NCBI GenBank assembly: GCA_050305135.1
Contig: JBNLET010000087.1
Span: 1-8,317, forward strand
Source of the DNA: Cognatazoarcus sp050305135
GTDB lineage: Bacteria; Pseudomonadota; Gammaproteobacteria; Burkholderiales; Rhodocyclaceae
Direction: 5' to 3'
Length of the DNA stretch: 8,317 bases
Below are positions 1 through 5,399 of the stretch, piece after piece. A program made the position numbers and the translations under genes. The notes beneath the pieces were generated by a model. That model saw nothing but the letters and a program-made list of their open reading frames with translations. It had not been told where the DNA came from and ran no database searches. The number at the start of each line of letters is the position of its first letter. Within the stretch, counting starts at the first letter, position 1.

Positions 1-227
1 TCCAGGTCGATGCCGATGCGGTCGCACACCGAGGCCACGTCCACCAGATCCTGCCGCGTCGAGCAGTACTCGTCGTCGTCGTCGTCCTCCCAGTTCTTCA
101 TGAACAGGCCGATCACGCGGTAGCCCTGCCGCTTCAGCAGCAACGCCGCCACCGACGAATCCACGCCGCCCGACATGCCGACCACCACGGTCAACCCTGC
201 ACCATCCTTGCCTTGCTCAGCGGACAT
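1..227 (-). CDS. mnmA: tRNA-specific 2-thiouridylase MnmA, N-terminal part
   Basis: MnmA is the cytoplasmic ATP-dependent enzyme that puts sulfur on C2 of the wobble uridine (U34) of tRNA-Lys, -Glu and -Gln. Only the first 75 codons lie in the window; the family is about 360 residues, so the catalytic cysteines are off the left edge. The PP-loop that binds ATP is visible as VGMSGGVDSS (residues 16-25), followed by LFMKNWED and an acidic tract, E47, five Asp (48-52), E53, then YCSTRQDL, all typical of MnmA. The ATG at 227 is preceded by GGAG with a 9-base gap (minus strand, 240-237), lying inside the upstream gene. The upstream gene ends at 217, an 11-base overlap that suggests translational coupling. 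MnmA is identified with high certainty. Confidence 0.97.
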   Translation of the reverse strand, partial: MSAEQGKDGAGLTVVVGMSGGVDSSVAALLLKRQGYRVIGLFMKNWEDDDDDEYCSTRQDLVDVASVCDRIGIDL

Positions 228-774
228 GCGGTCCTTCTCCATCCAGCCAGGCGTCCAGCGGCAGCACCACCGCCGGCTCGCCCTGTTCGACAAACCATGA
301 ATCTATCGCATAGCGGCGCGGATCGCCCTGCGCCTGCAGCGCAGGGATCTCTTCCAGCACCGCCGAGAAGTGCTGGAACAACAGGAAGCGGGTGCGCCGC
401 CGCTGCTCCAGCACGCGATGAAAATGCAGCATGCCGCGGCGCTCCAGCAGCCGCAGCAGCCGCGTCGTGGACGTGGCGTGGTCGATGCAGTCCATGCGGC
501 CGTAGGCGCCCGCGTCCAGGTAGTCGCCGGCCCGGTCGGCGCCGATCGGGCTGTGCCGCCCCGCCAGCCGGTACAGCCGGCCGACCGCCGCCGCCAGCCT
601 GCGCCGCTCCTCGGCGGCGCTGCCGGCACCGGCCAGACTGGCCGCGATACCGGAGAGCAGGTCCTCATCGACCGCCACCGAGGTTTCGCTCTGGCAGCCG
701 TAGTTGAAGCACAGGCTGACCTCGGCGGCCGTCGCCAGCCATGGCGCCAGCAGGGCCAGCGCGAGCCAGCGCAT
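217..774 (-). CDS. Secreted small protein with possible transglutaminase-like Cys/His/Asp triad, function unknown
   Basis: This is a 185-residue protein with an N-terminal signal peptide: M-R-W, a hydrophobic stretch LALALLAPWLA (residues 4-14), and a likely cut near A16/A17, so it should be periplasmic or secreted. The mature part opens with a Cys pair, C22 and C27 (SLCFNYGC), which could form a disulfide. Three spaced motifs stand out: GRMDCIDHATSTTRLL (C96 at the start of a helix), LLFQHFSAVLEE (H135 on a predicted strand) and RYAIDSWF (D158). Their order and setting resemble the Cys-His-Asp triad of transglutaminase/papain-like folds; this is inference, not a family match. I recall similar hypothetical proteins in betaproteobacteria. 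The ATG at 774 overlaps the nudJ stop by one base (TGATG), and the end overlaps mnmA by 11 bases. An in-frame extension to 1008 lies inside nudJ, is Arg/Pro-rich and would bury the signal peptide, so I rejected it. Confidence 0.85.
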   Translation of the reverse strand: MRWLALALLAPWLATAAEVSLCFNYGCQSETSVAVDEDLLSGIAASLAGAGSAAEERRRLAAAVGRLYRLAGRHSPIGADRAGDYLDAGAYGRMDCIDHATSTTRLLRLLERRGMLHFHRVLEQRRRTRFLLFQHFSAVLEEIPALQAQGDPRRYAIDSWFVEQGEPAVVLPLDAWLDGEGPHVR

Positions 775-1226
775 CAGCCGTAGTGGCGCAGCAGCGCCAG
801 GTCGAAACGGCGGCCGTCCAGGTAGTCGCGCACGCATTGCAGCACCAGCGGGCTGCGATGGCGCTCGCGGCTCGCCTCCAGTTCGGCCGGACTCATCCAC
901 ACGGCGCGCAGGATGCCGTCGTCGAGGGTGCGCTCGGCCCAGTGCCGGCCGAGCGCACCGGCGAACGCAAAGCGCATGTAGGTGACGTCGCCGCTCGGCC
1001 GCGGCCACTGGTAGATCCCCACCAGCGACTGCGGCGCGAACTCCCAGGCGGTCTCCTCCAGCGTCTCGCGCGCCGCCGCCTCGAGCAGCGATTCGTTCGG
1101 CTCCAGGTGGCCGGCCGGCTGGTTGAAGCGCAGGCCGTCGCCGGTCTGTTCCTCGACCAGCAGGAAGCGCCCGTCGCGCTCGACCACCGCGGCGACCGTC
1201 ACATTGGGTTTCCAGGTCCTTTCCAT
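774..1226 (-). CDS. nudJ: NudJ-type Nudix hydrolase (phosphatase)
   Basis: A 150-residue Nudix hydrolase closely resembling E. coli NudJ, which releases phosphate from thiamine pyrophosphate, its HMP-PP precursor and nucleoside di- and triphosphates. The opening WKPNVTVAAVV and the core FNQPAGHLEPNESLLEAAA follow NudJ almost word for word. The Nudix box spans residues 39-61: G39, E45, R53-E54 and E57-E58 are all present, so Mg2+ binding should be intact. The conserved Gly near the box end is Ala (A60), and the position after RE is Thr. The C-terminal RSPLV segment is also NudJ-like. The gene lies just upstream of mnmA in E. coli too; here one extra gene sits between them. A second ATG at 1235 would add three residues (MPA); neither start has a strong ribosome site, and 1226 was chosen by family alignment. 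It is probably the first gene of the operon. Confidence 0.93.
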   Translation of the reverse strand: MERTWKPNVTVAAVVERDGRFLLVEEQTGDGLRFNQPAGHLEPNESLLEAAARETLEETAWEFAPQSLVGIYQWPRPSGDVTYMRFAFAGALGRHWAERTLDDGILRAVWMSPAELEASRERHRSPLVLQCVRDYLDGRRFDLALLRHYG

Positions 1227-1235
1227 GGCCGGCAT

Positions 1236-1320
1236 TCTACCCGTGAGGCCGCCATATCTGTGGCGACGCAAATCCGCTAAAATCTCGCCTCTTGACGATC
1301 TGGTAGCTGGAGAACCCACC
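1236..1320. promoter_or_regulatory. Divergent nudJ/ilvE intergenic region with a -10-like box
   Basis: This 85-base gap separates two divergent genes and must hold promoters for both. On the plus strand TAAAAT at 1278-1283 matches the sigma-70 -10 consensus at five of six bases and would start transcription about 30 bases before ilvE. No good -35 element lies 16-18 bases upstream. On the minus strand TAGAAT (1239-1234) also matches five of six, but it touches the alternative nudJ start at 1235 and would give an almost leaderless message. Both promoter calls are tentative. Confidence 0.35.
1309..1312 (+). promoter_or_regulatory. Ribosome binding site of ilvE
   Basis: GGAG lies 8 bases before the ATG at 1321. 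This spacing favours 1321 over the second in-frame ATG at 1327 as the ilvE start. Confidence 0.75.
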
Positions 1321-2241
1321 ATGTCCATGGCCGACCGCGACGGCTTCATCTGGTACGACGGCGAACTGGTGCCGTGGCGCGAGGCCACGACCCACGTGCT
1401 GAGCCACTCCCTGCACTACGGGCTGTCGGTGTTCGAAGGCGTGCGGGCCTACAAGACCGTCAAGGGCACCGCGATCTTCCGCCTCGCCGAGCACACGCAG
1501 CGGCTGATCAACTCCGGCAAGATCTATCTGATGAGCCTGCCCTACCCGAAAGAGCGGCTGATGGAGGCCCAGCTCGAAGTGGTGCGAGCCAACAAGCTGG
1601 AGAGCTGCTATCTGCGCCCGATCGCGTTCTACGGCTCGGAAAAGATGGGCATCTCGACCCGCGGCACGACCGTGCACGTGGCCATCGCAGCCTGGCCCTG
1701 GGGCGCCTACCTGGGCGAGGAAGGGCTCGAGAAAGGCATCCGCGTCAAGACCTCGTCCTACGCCCGCCACCACGTCAACGTCACGATGCCGCGCGCCAAG
1801 GTGGCGACCACCTATGCCAACTCGATCCTGGCCAACCTCGAGGCCACCCAGGACGGCTACGACGAAGCGCTGCTGCTCGACACCCAGGGCTTCGTCGCCG
1901 AAGGGGCCGGCGAGAACCTGTTCGTGATCAAGGACGGCAAGATCTACGAACCCGAGATCGCCTCGGCGCTGACCGGCATCACGCGCGACTCGGTGATCCA
2001 GATCGCGCGCGAGTTCGGCTACGAGGTGCAGCCGCGCCGGCTCACCCGCGACGACATCTACATCGCCGACGAGGCCTTCTTCACCGGCACCGCCGCCGAG
2101 GTGACGCCGATCCGCGAACTCGACAACCGTGTCATCGGCGCCGGCCGGCGCGGCCCGATCACCGAGAAGATCCAGGCGCGCTTCTTCGACGTCGTCAATG
2201 GTCGCGCACCCGAATACGAACATTGGCTCAGCTACATTTGA
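1321..2241 (+). CDS. ilvE: Branched-chain amino acid aminotransferase IlvE
   Basis: This PLP enzyme performs the last step of valine, leucine and isoleucine synthesis, exchanging amino groups between glutamate and the branched 2-keto acids. The 306 residues match the length of E. coli IlvE (309). Fold-type IV motifs run in order: FIWYDGELVPW near the start, HVLSHSLHYGLSVFEGVRAY (about 25-44), YLRPI, WPWGAYLG (about 125-132), the PLP-binding lysine K160 in PRAKVATTYANS, EGAGENLF with E194 and E198, GITRDS, and FFTGTAAEVTPI. All key positions are intact. It is the first gene of a plus-strand series. Its stop codon lies 11 bases before the zinc-finger start, and the next ribosome site overlaps that stop. 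Confidence 0.98.
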   Translation: MSMADRDGFIWYDGELVPWREATTHVLSHSLHYGLSVFEGVRAYKTVKGTAIFRLAEHTQRLINSGKIYLMSLPYPKERLMEAQLEVVRANKLESCYLRPIAFYGSEKMGISTRGTTVHVAIAAWPWGAYLGEEGLEKGIRVKTSSYARHHVNVTMPRAKVATTYANSILANLEATQDGYDEALLLDTQGFVAEGAGENLFVIKDGKIYEPEIASALTGITRDSVIQIAREFGYEVQPRRLTRDDIYIADEAFFTGTAAEVTPIRELDNRVIGAGRRGPITEKIQARFFDVVNGRAPEYEHWLSYI

Positions 2242-2252
2242 GGGGGAATTCC

Positions 2253-2453
2253 ATGACCGAAACCCAGGACAAGAGCGTCGCGGTGGAAGTCACCGCAAAA
2301 GACCTGCCGCTGCATTGCCCGCAGCCCGGTGCACCGCTGTGGGCCCGCCACCCGCGCGTCTTCCTCGACGTGCTGGCGAGCGGCGAGGCAATCTGCCCGT
2401 ACTGCAGCGCCCACTACAAGTTCACCGGCGAGCGGCCCAAGGGTCATCACTGA
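2253..2453 (+). CDS. Small CHCC zinc-finger domain protein
   Basis: A 66-residue protein of the zf-CHCC type, the bacterial relatives of the zinc-binding part of the mitochondrial complex I subunit NDUFS6. Putative zinc ligands are C22 (LPLHCPQPG), H33 (ARHPRVFLDV), C48 and C51 (ICPYCSAHYKF). The spacing, C-x10-H-x14-C-x2-C, and the closing HYKF match the family as I know it. The first 15 residues are polar and look disordered. The ATG at 2253 follows a purine run AGGGGGAA (2241-2248) that overlaps the ilvE stop. Neighbouring of ilvE and this gene is familiar in beta- and gammaproteobacteria, but its role there is not established; I infer no enzymatic activity from the sequence. Confidence 0.93.
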   Translation: MTETQDKSVAVEVTAKDLPLHCPQPGAPLWARHPRVFLDVLASGEAICPYCSAHYKFTGERPKGHH

Positions 2454-2499
2454 GGCCCGCATCGCGGCGCCCGCCAGCGCGCCGCGAGCGCTGCATCTC

Positions 2500-2949
2500 A
2501 TGTCCAAGCCCGGTACGATCCAGCGGCCGATCTTCACCTCGGCCAAGGACGTCGAGGCCGCCTTCTACGAAGCGCTGGCCCGCTCCGACCTGGACGCCAT
2601 GATGGCGGTCTGGTCCGAGGACGAGGAGGTGATCTGCATCCATCCGGGCGGGCCGCGGCTGCAGGGCCTGGCGGCGATCCGCGAAAGCTGGCGCGAGCTG
2701 TTCGAGGGCAATCCCCGGCTCGACATCCGCATCACCCAGGGCGTGGTGCAGAACTTCATGATGGTGGCGGTGCACTGCGTGCTCGAGTTCATCACGCTGG
2801 TCGGCGACGAACAGCTGGGCCCGCCGATCATCGCCACCAATATCTACAGCCGCGGCCCGGACGGCTGGCGCATGGTGGTCCATCACGCCTCGCCGGCGCC
2901 GGACGAGCGCAACCTGCTGATGCAGGACGGCCCGCGTACCGTGCATTGA
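2500..2949 (+). CDS. NTF2/SnoaL-like domain protein
   Basis: A 149-residue protein with the cone-shaped NTF2/SnoaL-like fold. It has an N-terminal helix with the DVEAAFYEALARSDLDAMMA pattern (about 17-36), then VWSEDEEVICIHPGG (W38, H48), a LQGLAAIRESWRELF helix, and a C-terminal strand set including WRMVVHHASPAP. This layout matches the SnoaL_3/DUF4440 group of uncharacterised bacterial proteins, which can be enzymes or small-ligand binders. No catalytic residues can be named with confidence. The ATG at 2500 is the only in-frame ATG that keeps the domain; its ribosome site is weak. There is a 46-base gap after the zinc-finger gene, and its stop overlaps the TTG start of the next gene, so it is probably co-transcribed with both. 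Confidence 0.86.
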   Translation: MSKPGTIQRPIFTSAKDVEAAFYEALARSDLDAMMAVWSEDEEVICIHPGGPRLQGLAAIRESWRELFEGNPRLDIRITQGVVQNFMMVAVHCVLEFITLVGDEQLGPPIIATNIYSRGPDGWRMVVHHASPAPDERNLLMQDGPRTVH

Positions 2950-3917
2950 GCGCCTACCGCAGCCCCGGCTGGCTGCTGGGCTGCCACCTGCAGACCCTCT
3001 GGCCGCTGCTGCGCAAGCCGCCGCTGCCGCCCTACCGCCGCCAGCGCTGGGACACCCCGGACGGCGACTTCATCGACCTGGACTGGCTGCCGCATCGGCC
3101 CGGCGCGCCGCTGCTGGTGCTGTTCCACGGCCTGGAAGGCTCGAGCCGCTCGCACTACGCGCGCAGCATCATGCAGGCCGCGCTGGCGCGCGGCTGGAAC
3201 GGCGTGGTGCCGCATTTTCGCGGCTGCTCGGGCGAGCCGAACCGGTTGCTGCGGGCCTACCACTCGGGCGACAGCGCCGAGATCGGCTGGATCCTGGCAC
3301 GGCTGGCCGAGCGGGCCGACGGCGAAGGCCCGCTGTTCGCCGCCGGCGTCTCGCTCGGCGGCAATGCGCTGCTGAAATGGCTCGGCGAGCATCCCCTGCA
3401 GGCACGCGGCTGCGTAAGCGCTGCGATGGCGATCTGCCCACCGCTCGACCTGGCGATCTCGGGTCACGCGCTGGCGCAGGGATTCAACCGCGTCTATACC
3501 CGCCACTTCCTGCGCACGCTGAAAGACAAGGCGCTTGCCAAGATGGCCGCCCACGCTGCCGGACTCGACGCCGGACGCATCGCCGACGCCCGCACGCTGT
3601 ACGAGTTCGACGACGCCTTCACCGGGCCGGTACACGGCTTCGCCGGCGCCGACGACTACTGGATGCGGGCCAGCGCGCGGCCGTGGCTGGGCGGCATCGA
3701 GCAGCCGACGCTGCTGCTGCTGGCCGACAACGATCCCTTCGTGCCGCGCGCCGCCTGGCCACGGCCGGGCATGCCGTCCGCCAGCGTGAAACTGGAAATC
3801 ACCCGCGGCGGCGGCCACGCAGGATTTCCGCTCGGCTCGCCGCCGGGGCGCCAGGACTGGCTCGGCCGCCATGCGATACGCCACTTCGAGGCGCTATCGC
3901 AGTGCGACATTGCGTGA
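2946..3917 (+). CDS. yheT: YheT-family alpha/beta hydrolase
   Basis: A 323-residue alpha/beta hydrolase matching E. coli YheT, an esterase-like protein with no firm physiological substrate. Family signatures are CHLQTLWP, DGDFIDLDW, LFHGLEGSSRSHYA, the strongly conserved HFRGCSGEPNR, and YHSGD. The catalytic triad reads S136 (nucleophile elbow GVSLGGNALL), D263 (ADNDPFVP) and H291 (GGGHAGFPLG). No signal peptide or membrane segment is visible, so it is likely cytoplasmic. No ATG or GTG lies before the conserved N-terminal motifs; the only useful start is TTG at 2946, which overlaps the stop of the NTF2-like gene by four bases (TTGA) and has no clear ribosome site. Translation therefore probably depends on reinitiation after the upstream gene. 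Confidence 0.93.
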   Translation: MSAYRSPGWLLGCHLQTLWPLLRKPPLPPYRRQRWDTPDGDFIDLDWLPHRPGAPLLVLFHGLEGSSRSHYARSIMQAALARGWNGVVPHFRGCSGEPNRLLRAYHSGDSAEIGWILARLAERADGEGPLFAAGVSLGGNALLKWLGEHPLQARGCVSAAMAICPPLDLAISGHALAQGFNRVYTRHFLRTLKDKALAKMAAHAAGLDAGRIADARTLYEFDDAFTGPVHGFAGADDYWMRASARPWLGGIEQPTLLLLADNDPFVPRAAWPRPGMPSASVKLEITRGGGHAGFPLGSPPGRQDWLGRHAIRHFEALSQCDIA

Positions 3918-3930
3918 CAATTCGCGCCGC

Positions 3931-3944
3931 GCCGGGCGCCCGGC
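3931..3944. terminator. GC palindrome, possible weak terminator
   Basis: A perfect 14-base palindrome, GCCGGGCGCCCGGC, lies 14 bases after the yheT stop and is followed by only three T residues. It can form a 5-bp stem with a GCGC loop. It could attenuate readthrough from the ilvE-yheT unit, but the T tract is too short for a confident intrinsic terminator, and such palindromes arise easily in DNA this GC-rich. Confidence 0.3.
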
Positions 3945-3949
3945 TTTGG

Positions 3950-3955
3950 GATAAT
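3950..3955 (+). promoter_or_regulatory. -10-like element upstream of PMM/PGM
   Basis: GATAAT, in the context TTGGGATAATCGGG, matches the sigma-70 -10 consensus at five of six bases. It would place a transcription start about 25 bases before the gene at 3988. The sequence 16-18 bases upstream is pure GC with no -35 match, so this is a suggestion only. Confidence 0.35.
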
Positions 3956-3987
3956 CGGGCCTTCGATCCACACAGGCCCCACCGACG

Positions 3988-5376
3988 ATGACGTTTGACT
4001 ACTCCGCACCGGCTCCGGAAATCTTCAAGGCCTATGACATCCGCGGCATCGTGGACAAGACCCTGACCGCGGCGGCAGTGCGAGCGATCGGCCACGCGCT
4101 CGGCTCGGAGGCGCGGGACCGAGGCCAGAAGGCCATCGCGGTCGGCCGCGACGGCCGGCTGTCCGGCCCGGAACTGGCCGGCGCGCTGGCCGAGGGCATC
4201 TGCGCGGCCGGCATCGACGTGGTGGACGTGGGCTGCGTGCCGACGCCGCTCTCCTACTTCGCCGCCTACCATCTCGGCACCGATTCCTGCGTCTCGGTCA
4301 CCGGCAGCCACAATCCGCCGGACTACAACGGCCTGAAGATGGTGCTCGGCGGCCAGACCCTGTTCGGCGAGCTGATCCAGGACCTGCGCCGGCGCATCGT
4401 CGACGGCCGGCTGCACGAGGGCCGCGGCACGGTCAGCCGGGCCGACGTGGTGCCGGCCTACATCGAGCGGGTGGTCGGCGACGTCAAGCTGGCGCGACCG
4501 ATGAAGGTGGTGATGGACTGCGGCAACGGCGTCGCCGGCGCGGTCGCGCCGCAGCTCTTCCGCCGCCTGGGCTGCGAACTGGTGGAGCTGTTCTGCGAGG
4601 TGGACGGCCGCTTCCCGAACCACCACCCGGACCCGTCCAAGCCCGACAACCTGCAGGACGTCGTGCGGGCGCTGCGCGACACCGATGCCGAACTGGGCCT
4701 GGCCTTCGACGGCGACGGCGACCGGCTCGGCGTGGTCACCAAGGACGGCGGAATCATCTATCCGGACCGCCAGCTGATGCTGTTCGCCGAGGACGTGCTG
4801 TCGCGCGTGCCGGGCGGGCAGATCATCTACGACGTCAAGTGCACGCGCAACCTGGCCGGCTGGATCCGCCGGCACGGCGGCGAGCCGCTGATGTGGAACA
4901 CCGGCCACGCGCTGGTCAAGGCCAAGCTGAAGGAGACCGGCGCGCCGCTGGCCGGCGAGATGAGCGGCCACATGTTCTTCAAGGAGCGCTGGTACGGCTT
5001 CGACGACGGCCTCTACACCGGCGCGCGGCTGCTCGAGATCCTGTCCGCGCGGCCGGATCCGAACGCCGCGCTGAAGGCGCTGCCGGACGCGCTCAGTACG
5101 CCGGAGCTGAACATCAAGATGAACGAGGGCGAGCCGTTCGAGCTGGTGCGGCGACTGAAGGAAGCCGCCCGCTTCGAGGGCGCGCGCGAGCTGATCACGA
5201 TCGACGGCGTGCGCGTCGAGTACCCGGACGGCTTCGGCCTGGCCCGCCCGTCCAACACCACGCCGGTGGTGGTACTGCGCTTCGAGGCCGACGGCGAGGA
5301 CGCGATCGGCCGCATCCAGGCCGACTTCCGCGCCGCCATCGAGGACGTCTGGCCGGGCCTGTCGCTGCCGTTCTGA
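3988..5376 (+). CDS. algC: Phosphomannomutase/phosphoglucomutase (AlgC type)
   Basis: This cytoplasmic enzyme interconverts hexose 6-phosphates and 1-phosphates (mannose and glucose), feeding GDP-mannose and UDP-glucose for lipopolysaccharide and exopolysaccharide. At 462 residues it is one shorter than P. aeruginosa AlgC, and active-site numbering is shifted by one. Domain 1 has FKAYDIRGIVD and the phosphoserine loop TGSHNPP (S107). Domain 2 has the Mg2+ loop FDGDGDRLG (D241, D243, D245). Domain 3 has the sugar loop GEMSGHMFF (E324, S326). Domain 4 has the phosphate-binding loop RPSNTTPV (R420, S422, N423, T424). All are intact. The ribosome site is weak (CAGG, about 11 bases away). The gene follows yheT after 70 bases and may have its own promoter. 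It converges on the GGDEF/EAL gene. The algC symbol is by similarity; manB-type naming is equally possible. Confidence 0.96.
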   Translation: MTFDYSAPAPEIFKAYDIRGIVDKTLTAAAVRAIGHALGSEARDRGQKAIAVGRDGRLSGPELAGALAEGICAAGIDVVDVGCVPTPLSYFAAYHLGTDSCVSVTGSHNPPDYNGLKMVLGGQTLFGELIQDLRRRIVDGRLHEGRGTVSRADVVPAYIERVVGDVKLARPMKVVMDCGNGVAGAVAPQLFRRLGCELVELFCEVDGRFPNHHPDPSKPDNLQDVVRALRDTDAELGLAFDGDGDRLGVVTKDGGIIYPDRQLMLFAEDVLSRVPGGQIIYDVKCTRNLAGWIRRHGGEPLMWNTGHALVKAKLKETGAPLAGEMSGHMFFKERWYGFDDGLYTGARLLEILSARPDPNAALKALPDALSTPELNIKMNEGEPFELVRRLKEAARFEGARELITIDGVRVEYPDGFGLARPSNTTPVVVLRFEADGEDAIGRIQADFRAAIEDVWPGLSLPF

Positions 5377-5399
5377 GTCTGCTGCCGGCCGTCCTCAGA
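5372..5399. terminator. Short inverted repeat spanning two convergent stop codons
   Basis: TCTGAG (5372-5377) and CTCAGA (5394-5399) form a 6-bp inverted repeat around a 16-base loop. It includes the stop codons of the convergent PMM/PGM and GGDEF/EAL genes, which lie only 18 bases apart. It could act as a weak bidirectional terminator. There is no T run on either strand, and part of the symmetry comes from the facing TGA codons, so confidence is low. Confidence 0.25.

Noticed and set aside
72..86. Five tandem GTC units resembling a microsatellite
   Set aside because: On the minus strand they are GAC codons of the acidic tract following NWE in MnmA, a normal feature of the family.
1237..2223. 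Long minus-strand open frame (328 codons) opposite ilvE
   Set aside because: It is fully antisense to a certain gene and has the Asp/Val/Gly/His-rich composition typical of the mirror frame of GC-rich coding DNA; no domain is visible.
3799..4971. Minus-strand open frame (390 codons) opposite yheT and PMM/PGM
   Set aside because: It is antisense to two well-supported genes, is His/Ala/Val-rich, and has no domain.
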